64,000 nucleotides of DNA, from positions 1,044,171-1,108,170 of the forward strand of contig MNCI01004262.1 in NCBI GenBank assembly GCA_015680685.1. Direction: 5' to 3'. Position 1 is the first letter of the stretch, and every line of letters begins with the position of its first letter. Below the pieces are notes generated by a model. It saw nothing but the letters and a program-made list of their open reading frames with translations, did not search any database and had not been told where the DNA came from. This stretch comes from Gnetum montanum. Taxonomy: Eukaryota; Streptophyta; Gnetopsida; Gnetales; Gnetaceae. A program made the position numbers and the translations under genes. Shown here one piece after another: positions 12,060 to 21,487 of the stretch.

Positions 12060-12840
12060 CTAGATGAATAGAGAATTTTTCTTTGTAACCTTAACTAATG
12101 GCTTTGTGATCTTAGAGAAATTCTCTATGAATTGCAAGTAGTAGCCAATATGTCCAAGGAATGATCTAACATCTTTAACTGTCTCTAGTTGACATGTAAT
12201 TTCTTGGATGACCCTTATCTTTTTTGGGTCTACCGCAATACCTTTGTGTGAAATTTGGTACCTCAACACAATGCCTTCTTGGATCATGAGATGACTCTTT
12301 TGCCAATTAAGCCATAGATTTCTTTCAACACATCTCTTTAGTACTTGCTCAAGGTGGTCCAAGGCTTGCTCAAATGTAGCTCCATAGGTGGAGAATTCAT
12401 GTATAAAGACATCTACACCACTACTGATCTGTAGTTGGAAAATACTAAGGACCAGGCATTGAAATGTTGTAGGGGCATTACATAGACCAAATGGCATCTT
12501 ACAATATGAAAAAGTTCCCCAAGGACTCATGCATGTTGTCTTGGATTGATCTTCTAGTGAAATTTGGATTTAGTTATAGCCACTATAACCATCTAAGAAG
12601 CTATAATAGCAATGCCCAGATATGGTGTCCAACACTTGATCCACAAATGACAATGGAAAGAGATCTTTAAGTGTCACCATGTTCAATAGCCTAAAATTGA
12701 TATAGACCTACCACTTGCCACTTTTCTTTGGTAAAATTATGAGTGCGCTAACCCACTCACTATCTACAATGGGATAGATGAACCCTGCCTTAGAGAGTTA
12801 CTCTATTTCCTCCTTGATGATCTACTTCAATTTGGAATTC
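12060..12840 (-). pseudogene. Element A reverse transcriptase remnant
   Basis: The longest open piece, 12,530-12,060, begins SPWGTFSYCKMPFGLCNAPT, which matches the RT block T-P-W-G-T-F-A-Y-x-x-M-P-F-G-L-C-N-A-P. Just upstream, FLDGYSGYN matches the family's F-L-D-G-Y-S-G-Y-N-Q-I block, so the first catalytic Asp is present. The Y-x-D-D box, however, reads FIHEFSTYG (family: F-M-D-D-F-S-V-Y-G): both catalytic Asp are gone, so the enzyme would be dead even if the frame were whole. The 3' end runs through SFLGHIGYYLQFIENFSKI, the thumb/connection segment. The Athila clade assignment rests on LNWQKSHLMIQEGIV. Confidence 0.88.
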
Positions 12841-13249
12841 AGCCACCCCTACGGCTACCTTCTTGGCTTCATGGCAAGGTTGATGTAAATGCAATGTTAG
12901 CATATCCTTAGATCAATTCCTATTAGCTTAGGATATGACGAAGAAAAGGTTGTTGGCCATTTGTTAACCACCTTTAATAGCTTTTCTTTTTGTTCAGGAG
13001 CAAGTTTGGCATTAATTATGACTAGTTTACCATTGTTTAAAAATTCATATTCTATACTAGCTGGTAGCATTTTTAGCTCTAGGGGATCCTACCTTAAGTT
13101 ATTAGGGATTTCCAACTCTTTCCAACAAGTATCATCATTTTCATCATTGGTGATGAGCTTACTTAAGTTCATCCATTCTTTCAACATAAACACATGTTAA
13201 GCTTTCAGTTGGTTCCATGTATAATGTGTTGCTATCTAAGTCATCTATC

Positions 13250-13630
13250 AGCCACTAGGTGCCCTCCTATTTTGTGGCTACTAGGTACAAATACCTCTGA
13301 ATATCTATTTCTTATGCACACTAATTGTATGCTTTGATGGATGTACTTTTAATGGATCAAATATTTTGCATGCAATTGCACCCACTATCACTATACGTGA
13401 TGCATAAAATATGCTTCTTCTCTAACTTTCCAAATTCATTTTCCTTGGAGATTTTCAAGGAGAGGTTCCTTATGCCCATATGCGCATTGATTGTGCTTAA
13501 CCAAGCCCTTCCCATAATGATGGGAAAGTCACCTTTGTAGTTTTCAACCTTGATCACTAGAAAATTAGTAGGATAGGACAACCCACTTACCATGGTCATA
13601 ATGTCCTCCACTAATCCCAAAGGAGTAGTG
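13250..13630 (-). pseudogene. Element A protease region remnant
   Basis: 13,620-13,357 is open and contains FPIIMGRAWLSTINAHMGI, then LSLKISKENEFG. This aligns with 21,458-21,006 in element B (FPIIMGRPWLSTVDAYLGI), and the D-F-x-I-x-M-G-R-x-W-L-S-T block is the C-terminal half of gypsy-type aspartic proteases. The catalytic D-T/S-G triad should lie upstream (right) and was not seen clearly. Position between gag and RT is as expected. Confidence 0.7.
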
Positions 13631-13999
13631 ATTGATTGATTTGAAATTCTAGATGGATATTGCTCTTCTTGAGAGGTGGTAGGTTCTAGGCCTTGTACAT
13701 GTCATGGGAGATGAGATTGACGCTGGAATAAAAATCAAGAAGAGCCTTGCATGACTCATGTCCAATAATTCACAAGTAAACGAGAGGACTTCCTAGGTCA
13801 GATCTTTTCATGGGAAGATTACTAGTCTTGATCCAATCTAAAAAAACATGAGTTAACATCATAGTGTGGATTTGAGTTGGTGTTTGGTTTGAAGGGCACT
13901 TAAAGGTATCTGATGCAAAGGATGAGGGTACTAAAGATGCAAGGAAATTAATTGTGCTAGGTTATAAGGGTTGGATAGGATTGTTGCATTAGAAGAAGA

Positions 14000-14625
14000 G
14001 TCTTTTTTTTTGGATCGATTGTCCAAACCACTTAGTTGGAAAGCTAGTTGTGAATGTACAGCCCTCATAGCATTTCATTGCTATGGCTGTGAAGGAATCT
14101 CATCCTACATGGATAGAGTAGGAGGTAACTAGATTAAGGGTAGAGGGATCTATGTAGATGGAAGCAATGAATGGTATGGATATGGATTCTTCCCTTGAGT
14201 AGATGGTGAAAGTGTTTTATGATACTCTAGAGGATAATAGTTATGTTGAAATTAGGTGTGGCTTGCAAAAATTCATAGAGGGACAAGTTGCTAAACATAG
14301 TACTCGTATGGGTTTTTTATCTATAAGGATATTGTTACCTTGGTAGTGGCATTCACCATGATTATGGTTGGTGCGACTATTGGTATTGTTCACATGGATA
14401 TGGTGGAGCTTGACTTGGATAGTAAGCTTGTTGTTGTTAGTAGAATTACCTTGGATTACCTTGAGGATAAGGCAATATTTTGGGTGCTTGTCTACGTGCT
14501 ATTCAAGTATTCAATGTGTACACCCCAGAATCTTGTAAGTGTGACATCACTAGGCAACACCCCCTTGGATGTTTGTATTGGCAGATGTCACAACTAGCAT
14601 CATCTTGTGAACTTTACAGTTTCTA
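14000..14625 (-). pseudogene. Element A gag C-terminus with zinc knuckle
   Basis: Gag packages the RNA. Reading the minus strand from about 14,610, CDICQYKHPRGCCLVMSHLQ matches CEIYHYDHPKGCYPIISHLQ in element B gag, an atypical zinc-knuckle-like block C-x2-C-x3-H-x3-C followed by S-H-L-Q. In A both first cysteines survive; in B the second is Tyr. The N-terminal two-thirds of gag, the leader and the primer site are missing: gag passes within about 40 bp into LTR sequence, which points to a deletion. Confidence 0.6.
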
Positions 14626-14776
14626 GTATACTAGTCTTCTAGGAAGCGAACCTTGTCCTAAGGTCATTTTCTATCTTCCCAATTACACTTATGAAGCATA
14701 ATGGTATGGTTAAGAGTAATCAAGGCAAATTATTTTTATCATTTTATGTTTTATGTTTTATGTTTTTGGGTACTTG

Positions 14777-14797
14777 AAGAGAGAGAGAGAGAGAGAG
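14777..14797. repeat. (GA)n microsatellite
   Basis: About ten GA dinucleotides in a row inside the element A LTR. The other LTRs have only agagagac or similar here, so this is a local expansion. Confidence 0.9.
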
Positions 14798-15145
14798 TAA
14801 TTTAATGACTAATCTAAATTAACTAACTAATTGGTATATAACTAATCCTAACATAAGCATCCATTCCCACTTTTTGTACATGTTCTAAACTCATGTATTC
14901 ATTGCTGGGTTACCAAGTGCTACACTACTAGGTGCACCAAGCACTAATGCTGCTAGTATTACCAAGAAAATACATGTTATACTTAAAGCAGTCGTACTTA
15001 TGTATTTAATCTATGTAGCCTATCTTACTTAATTATTTTAATTAGCTTAATTACTAAAAAATATTGAATAATTGATTGAAAACATTGAATGCATTAATAA
15101 AATATTTAAACTATCCAAAATACTACAAGGTTTATCAAAAAGCTC

Positions 15146-15199
15146 ATCTTTATTGCTACACACACTATCATGCTTAGGTTCAACACCTCAAATAAAGAT
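15146..15199 (-). promoter_or_regulatory. LTR poly(A)-signal hairpin, element A
   Basis: Plus-strand arms atctttatt (15,146-15,154) and aataaagat (15,191-15,199) are perfectly complementary. On the element's sense (minus) strand the 3' arm is AATAAAGAT, containing the poly(A) signal AATAAA, about 175 nt downstream of the TATA box. Confidence 0.65.
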
Positions 15200-15464
15200 T
15201 CGTACACTCAATGACTCCTGCTGTGGGCACTTGGGAAAATATTCTAACTTTCAAATGGGAAAACTACAAGAGCTCCACTACTAGTATGATAATACATGCA
15301 TAAATGTGATTGATGAGCTTGTATTTATAGGCAAAAGTAGATCCTATGTCGATGGGGCCTAGTTGATGTATGAAATGATGCATCAATGGGACCTTGTTGA
15401 AGGGGCCCAGTCGATGAGGCTAAGTTAATAAGGCCTAGTTGATGCAACCAACTAGGACTCATCA

Positions 15465-17110
15465 ATAATGATCCATGCTGTGATTTTTACAATAGGCTAA
15501 TCTATATGGCTTGAAAGAAGAACTTCCATAGGAACCTTTTTACTTATAAATACCTCTGTATCCCATCTTTCCCAAGTCTAGTTGGAATTCATATAGAAAT
15601 TCCCATGGAAAGATTTCTTGTAAGCATAAGACATCAACATCCAAATATTTTAACTCTACTAAGATGCATGGATATTAATATTCATGCAAATTTAAGGTCC
15701 ATGATGAACATAGCAAATGTTGTTTCTCATTTACTAGGGATCTAGCAAGCACATTATATGTTGCAACTTTCATTTCTATTCTTGGATACTTATTTGGATC
15801 ATTTCTCTTCATGAGTATTATACTTCTTGTTGAAACAAGATTTTGAGTCTCCATGTTGTTTTGCCATATGTTTTGATCACAAGATCAATTAATATATCCT
15901 TTTCTTGATGGTTGAAGATTGTTATATTTCTTAACTAATTCCCCAACTAATACATCAACTAATCATTAATTTATATATCAACTAATAATCAACTACATTA
16001 ATTGAATAACTAAATTATCTATTTTTATAATTAAATTATCTAATTTTAGTAATATTTAATGAAATCATATAATTTTAGTAATATGTAATTATATTATCTA
16101 ATTATTAAGGGCCTTTGTACCCCCTTAAGAACACTAACTTTGATAATGTAATTAATTACATGCCATAGTGATCTTAAGACTATCTATAAGGGTTATGCAC
16201 TAAATCTTAAAGCCCAAAAGGTTGAATTTATGATATCATTGAATTATTGGATGCCTAGAAAATAAATCTAACCTCACCATTGAGTTCAAAAGGATCAAAA
16301 ATATTAGAAATGATTATTCATATGTTGAAAAAGAACATCATATGCTCAAGTTTTGAGGATCTCGAGGCACTATATTAGGCAAAGAGTAATTTTTTTTGGG
16401 GCTCCCTAGGATGGATCTAACTTCACCATTGTGTCTAAAAGGTTGAAAAATATAGGAAAAAACTCTTTATTCACCAAAAATGGCTTTTAAAATCAAAAGT
16501 TATGGTTTCTATAGTATAAAGCCTTTGGCATGAAAAATGAGAATTCTTGAGAGGATACCTGTCCCAATTCTGCTCTAGGGCGAGCATGCTTAATTGTGGA
16601 ATTTTCATCTCTATTGCTATCAATGAGCAAAATTCAATTTTGAAAATTATTTTTGCATGTTTTTAATTTAAATTAACAATTTGATGATGGAATTTTGAAT
16701 TTTCCATTAATTAACAAAAATTTCAGTTGTTCCATTAGGTGATGGAGAATTTGTCGTTTCATTTTGATGCCAACAATAGCCATGGAGGCATAATGATAGA
16801 GGCCTAGGTGGCTATTGGATGGCTATGTAGTAGATGAAAATGGGGTAGAAAACATGAATGAGGTAAGCATTGCGGCAAATGAAGGTGCACATCGGTGATG
16901 GCGGTGGCAAAGTTGTCGGAGAAGGGGATGCACTAGGTGCCATGGCCTAGGCCTATGTAGCCCCTTTTTAGGGCTCATGTGGTTATTCCTTGGGGTATTG
17001 GAACCCTTCCTATGGCTCACATGGCTTGTATGGTCCCAAAAAAGGCCATTGTAACCCCAAAATGTGTTGAGAAGGAGGTTTTTTTTAGTGTTAGAGGGGG
17101 AGATGATAAT
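15465..17110. other. AT-rich DNA without recognisable gene
   Basis: Contains taattatcta-type runs at about 15,950-16,110. No domain recognised on either strand. Confidence 0.4.
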
Positions 17111-17480
17111 CAATAGTAGAGGAGGCAATGATTAGTATCACAGGAGGTGATGATTGACGACATGGTAGGTGATGATTCATGGTAGGGGAGGGAATAATTG
17201 GCAACATGGGAGGTAATGATCCATAATAGGAGAGGTGATGATCAATGGTGTGGAAGGTGATGATTCACGGTAGGGGAGGGAATAATTGGCAACATGGGAG
17301 GTAATGATCCATAATAGGAGAGGTGATGATCAATGTTTGGAAGGTGATGATCCACATCATGGGAGGCAATGATCCATAGTATGGAAGGTGATGATCCATG
17401 GGATATGAGGTGATGATCGGTGGCATGGTAAGTGATGATCCATGGCATGGAAGGTGATGATTCATAGCATTGATTGGTAG
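17111..17480. repeat. GATGATCC minisatellite with 88-bp higher-order repeat
   Basis: A short unit resembling ggaaggtgatgatccatgg is repeated with variation. Inside it, 17,171-17,246 is repeated almost exactly at 17,259-17,334 (period 88 bp). The open frames that run through it (for example minus 17,640-17,242, rich in HHLP and GSSP) only reflect the repeat period, and I do not regard them as genes. Confidence 0.8.
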
Positions 17481-17913
17481 TATCAAGGTAGTCAATAGCG
17501 ACTACAAAATATGCAATGAGGATTTTTTTGGATCTAGGAAATAGGAAGAAATGGCAACAACTTTGTAGGTAGGAAATTGGGAGGATCAACACAAAACAAG
17601 GTAGGTGGTAGGGTGGATTGATGATGCATGGAAATGTCATGGAAAGGTTGAGTGGTGGTGTGGCGGGTGAAGAAGTGGAGTAGTGGTCTCATGGTAGTGG
17701 CCCAAAAAAGTGGATGGTGGTGGCTAGAATAAGGGTAGGTGGCCCTTGTAAGGCCTATTTGACCTACAGGGTCAATGCATCCTACAAGGTCTATGTGGCT
17801 CCTACTTGGCCTATGTGGCTCTTATAGGGCTAGCATAGCCTGCAAATTTTTTCTAATATAAATTATTATTAAATATTTATTTTATTTTAAAAAAGAAATT
17901 TTTTAAAGTTAGG
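17481..17913. other. Non-coding, with short ggcctatgtggc repeats
   Basis: Positions about 17,740-17,830 carry variants of ggcctatgtggctcctac. Nothing else recognisable. Confidence 0.4.
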
Positions 17914-18452
17914 TGATGAGTGGCGAGGTACCCCTACACTCAACTATATGAATACGAGCGTAACACGCATGATCCAGTCGAGCTCTGTAGACTAAGTGCC
18001 TACACGCCTCATGGAACACTTAAGGTTAATTGTTCATTGTCTTTCTAGACTTACTTGTATTTGTCATGGTGCATGGTTAAGTAAGTCTGAGGTATATGAT
18101 TTTTATATCTTTTTCTATTTTATCTCCTATGCTATTGAGTTGTAGGGTAGAGAGACTAATTACTAACTTTAACTAATGAACTAATTTTAATTTAACCTAG
18201 CGTTAGCATCCATTCCCACTTACCGTACACACCCTGAACCAATGCAATCATGGTTACCAAATGCTAATCATTGTTGGGATCACCACGTGGAACGTACATG
18301 CTCGAAGTGGTCGTACTAAGGCACTTAACTAGGAGAGAAGGGTTGAGAAAGATTTAATTCCTAATAAAACATGTAAATGGAAAATAGCAAATAACAATAA
18401 ATAAATCCTAATTAGCCTATTCCATGCACTACAAGGTTTATCCAAGAAGCTC

Positions 18453-18509
18453 ATCTTTATTTCCATACACAAACTTGTGTTCAGGTATAATGTTTGCTCG
18501 AATAAAGAT
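18453..18509 (-). promoter_or_regulatory. LTR poly(A)-signal hairpin, element B 3' LTR
   Basis: Arms atctttatt (18,453-18,461) and aataaagat (18,501-18,509), perfectly complementary over 9 bp. An inner palindrome acacaaacttgtgt lies between them. Confidence 0.7.
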
Positions 18510-18653
18510 CCATTCACTTTAGGACTCCTACTACGGGCACATGGAAAGTATTCTATCTTTGGAGTGATTAATCTGCCAAAGTTTCACTATGGTCTAAGCC
18601 TAGGATGGAAAATAAGGGAGAGCTACCTCTTATTTATAGATATGATGGTGCAC

Positions 18654-18750
18654 CGCTATATCGCATACGCGATATCACGGGGGATGATGCGATATCGCAT
18701 ACGTGATATTGCGGGGGATGATGCGATATTGCGATGGCTGTGATATCGTG
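18654..18750 (-). promoter_or_regulatory. U3 array of GATATC palindromes, element B
   Basis: Repeats of gcgatatcgc and catacgcgatatcacggggg, each a short palindrome around GATATC, sit directly upstream of the TATA box on the element's strand. LTRs of D and E carry related GATATC/CAATATC words at the same place. The position suggests transcription-factor sites; the factor is unknown. Confidence 0.55.
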
Positions 18751-18758
18751 TCTCATCA

Positions 18759-18770
18759 TACCCCCATGAC
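18759..18770 (-). other. Polypurine tract, element B
   Basis: gtcatgggggta on the minus strand, abutting the 3' LTR. It primes plus-strand DNA synthesis in LTR elements. Element D has gtgggggta at the equivalent position. Confidence 0.8.
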
Positions 18771-20481
18771 TAAATGAAAACTCATCCTTAAGTTCTTTAC
18801 AATAATATCGGAAAGGTATGGGATTATTGAATCAATGAAACTAATGGAATGACATGTGAATGGATCATCATTACAAGACACAAGAAAACTAGGGTTCATG
18901 CCAACAAGAGTGAACACCTTATTACATTGACATCAGGCCTCATTTGGCAGCTGAGAAAGAGAGAGAGAGAAAGAAATCTTGCTACTACCAATGCCAAGAT
19001 TGCACCTTTCATTGTCTATCCATAAGTGCACCATTGATCTTGCTCCTTGCATAACTACTTCAACACTACTCCATTCCAAGGGTTCCCTCTAGATCCAATC
19101 TGTTGTTGTATGATTACCATCTGGACACACAACACAGTCTCATATTAGTAAGGGTAAATGAATTTCAATGCAATTGATACGTTGCTTTGGTAAAAGTCCA
19201 TTGGCTAAGTTGTGGTATGGATGATTGCGGGTTTGGAGATATAATATTGATAACTACCGAAGGTTTAGGGGTTAGGAGAAAATCAAAAAAATTGGGCCCT
19301 GTACCCCCATGAATAATCACAAACCTCCGGTAGTGTTAGAATGGAGAAAGAAAAGGAATAAGAAAGATAGATAAAAAGGGACAACTATGAAATCAATGAA
19401 ATGGATGTCAAGATGGAAATGAACAAAATAAATTAGATTGTAAAAATTTTAGGAAAAAGAATTTAACTGATGCACCAAATAGGAATGTCAGTGGGTCCTC
19501 CCCAAAGTAGGCTTATGCCCTTAATGCCCTGACAAACCCAAATTCAAAGAGTCTGTGGGATCTAGGAATGTCATTTGGAGCAAGAGTTAAAGTCTTAACC
19601 ACAAGAATTTACCAAAAAGAAAATAATGCATCTACTAAGATATACACTAATGATACAACCAACAATGAGGTGAACAATGGAGAGAAGGGTGGAGAGAAGA
19701 GAATGGAATGGAATCCCAAGAACAAGGTGGTGTACAGCCCCTTGTGTGTTTCATGATTAATGTGACTTAGAAAATCTCATTCCAACTTTGGCCTCAAACC
19801 AACCACATCCAGTGACTTCGCATTAATGCATTCAGCTAATCCATCCCCTTGAATAACAAGAATACTTCCCCCAAGAGCCACCACCATTCTAACGAAACGA
19901 ATGAGGAGAGAATGGAAAGTGAGGAGGGCCTTAGTTAGAGGGAACATTTTTAGTTCCATAACTAGTGCTTGTAGCCCAAAAGATTATTCCGTCTAAGGGG
20001 TGTGCTTTGAATTCTCACTTTTATTTCTGTGTTTTGTGTTTTTATGCGTGAGAACCACACCATGCAAAGACTTCTTATTTTTATTGACTCAACTTCCTGA
20101 TGATTGAGTGACATTAGAATGGTAAGAAAACTCAAGAAGAAAACATTCAAGCACCCAAGAGAACGGCCAACACAAATGCATCAAGTTTCCTTGAAGTCAC
20201 ACCCTTTTCAATCCTTGAGTCCTTCCTTAGTTTGAGAAATACCGAGCCACCAATTAGTTATAGTTCTTATTAGAAAGGGACTGTACATTTCCAGGCCAAG
20301 AGAGACCATAGAACTTGTGGATGGATGGATGAAGTGGACTCATTTCCTATCATATCAAAAGAAAATACCTTAGTATCAACATCATAACCTAAAGGTAAAA
20401 ACCAAACATTGGCAATCAATGAAAAATAGTTCATACCATTGGGAAGAACACTTATTGGGTGAAAAACTTACAGGATGGGTC

Positions 20482-20482
20482 T

Positions 20483-20510
<28 letters not shown>
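20482..20510. repeat. (CA)n microsatellite
   Basis: An uninterrupted CA run of about fourteen units, followed by imperfect CA. Confidence 0.9.
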
Positions 20511-20516
<6 letters not shown>

Positions 20517-20520
20517 GACA

Positions 20521-20760
20521 AAGAAATGAAAAAAGTATAACAATGTTATAAAACAAAAACAAAAAAAGTTAAAGAAATTTGTAAAACAAAAATATGTAAG
20601 ACAAAAATGTATAAAACAAAAATGTGTAAAATAAAAATTTGTAAGACAAAAATGTGTAAAACAAAAATGTGTAAAACAAAAAGATGTAAAACAAAAACGT
20701 GTAAAACAAAAAGATGTAAAAAAAATGTGTAAAACAAAAATGTGTAAGAAAAAAAACTAA
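20521..20760. repeat. A-rich minisatellite, unit tgtaaaacaaaaa
   Basis: About fifteen copies of a 13-15 bp unit (tgtaaaacaaaaa and variants). Element A has a looser tract of the same base composition at 10,030-10,160, so it grew from a family-wide A-rich spacer (T-rich on the coding strand). The long minus frame through it is an artefact of the repeat. Confidence 0.85.
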
Positions 20761-21005
20761 AAAGAACTAAGGGCCTCCAATGATTAGCATAGGTGGCCAT
20801 CTCCCCCATGATTGAATGAAAAGGGAGAGATCTAAAATAATGAACACCTATTTGAATTTTTCAAAAGTGTCCAACTTCTCCTAATTGATGTTCTTAGATT
20901 AAGGGGTGGAAGTTGGTGATGCTCATACTTCAATTTATCTATGCCTTTGTTGTTGGCATGAGTTGTTCCCCTAGTTTGTTCCATGCATTTTTGTCAATTT
21001 CTCTT

Positions 21006-21458
21006 TCAACTAGCTGTTAACCACGGGGTGTCTACTATTGTTTGTGTGGTTGCTACATACAAGCACCTTTGAATTTTTGTTTCTTGGGCACACTGATTAC
21101 ATGGAAGAGATGCTGGACATTCTTCCATGTCATCACCCGCTGAGTCATTGTATGTGATGCATGGAACTTTCTTCTTCTCGATCTTTCCATATATGTTTAC
21201 CTTAGATATCTTCAAGGAAAGATCGCAGATCCCTAGGTACGCATCTACTGTACTGAGCCATGGCCTTCCCATTATAATTGGGAAGTCCCCTTCATTATTG
21301 TTAACTTTTATCACCAGGAAATCTGCTGGGTAGGACCAATCACACACAGTGGTAACGATGTCCTCCACCAATCCTAAGGGAATGATGATGGACTGGTTTG
21401 CTAGCTCCAGTTGAATGTTGCTCTTCTTAAGTTGGGGTAGGTTCCAGGCTTGATACAT
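21006..21458 (-). pseudogene. Element B protease remnant
   Basis: A 150-codon open stretch contains PLGLVEDIVTTVCDWSYPAD, then FLVIKVNNNEGDFPIIMGRP, then WLSTVDAYLGICDLSLKI. This matches element A and the C-terminal half of gypsy aspartic proteases (D-F-x-I-x-M-G-R-P-W-L). The upstream part, joined to gag, is 21,488-21,997 with a proline-rich linker. The normal downstream neighbour, RT, is absent. Confidence 0.75.
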
Positions 21459-21487
21459 CTCTCATGAAATTAAGTTGACTCTGGAAC

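Larger units (their letters stand above)
8560..15464 (-). mobile_element. Element A: Athila-like Ty3/gypsy retrotransposon, degenerate
   Basis: On the minus strand the order is LTR, gag C-terminus, protease, RT, RNase H, integrase, 3' non-coding region: the normal Ty3/gypsy order. RT and linker wording (LNWQKSHLMIQEGIV, then ISHKGIAVDPKKI) matches the Athila clade. The 5' LTR ends at 15,464. The 3' LTR is not clearly preserved; 8560-8655 shares a weak match with the U3 of the right LTR (tatttatag..., gatggggcc, ggttgcaac), so 8560 is only a provisional left boundary. All coding parts carry stops. Confidence 0.7.
14640..15464 (-). mobile_element. Element A 5' LTR, partial
   Basis: The sequence aligns with the LTR of element B: shared blocks include catccattcccac, actacaaggtttatc.aa.aagctcatctttatt and aataaagat...gggcac. 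The U3 end reads CTCATCA at 15,458-15,464 (TGATGAG on the minus strand). TATAAATA on the minus strand is at 15,329-15,322. The U3 upstream of it differs from B, with gatgggg.c and ggcctagttgatg repeats instead of GATATC palindromes. The U5 end next to gag is deleted. A (GA)n tract is at 14,777-14,797. Confidence 0.75.
17914..18758 (-). mobile_element. Element B 3' LTR (845 bp)
   Basis: Starts TGATGAGTGG and ends GTCTCATCA, so TGATGAG/CTCATCA form the terminal inverted repeat. The TATA box is at 18,638-18,631 on the minus strand (TATAAATA). U3 holds two and a half copies of a unit built from gcgatatcgcatacgtgatat and gggggatgat. A hairpin with the poly(A) signal lies at 18,453-18,509. It borders the PPT on its right, so it is the 3' LTR of a minus-strand element. 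Confidence 0.92.
18771..20880 (-). other. 3' non-coding region of element B
   Basis: No coding signal. Aligns piecewise with 8970-10,260 of element A and with parts of the 2-kb repeats. Holds the (CA)n tract and the A-rich array described separately. Confidence 0.6.

Noticed and set aside
17242-17640. Minus open frame of 132 codons with repeated HHLP/GSSP
   Set aside because: It follows the minisatellite period; the same region is open in two frames, as expected of a repeat.
20546-20809. Minus open frame with repeated FVLHI
   Set aside because: Translation of the tgtaaaacaaaaa minisatellite.
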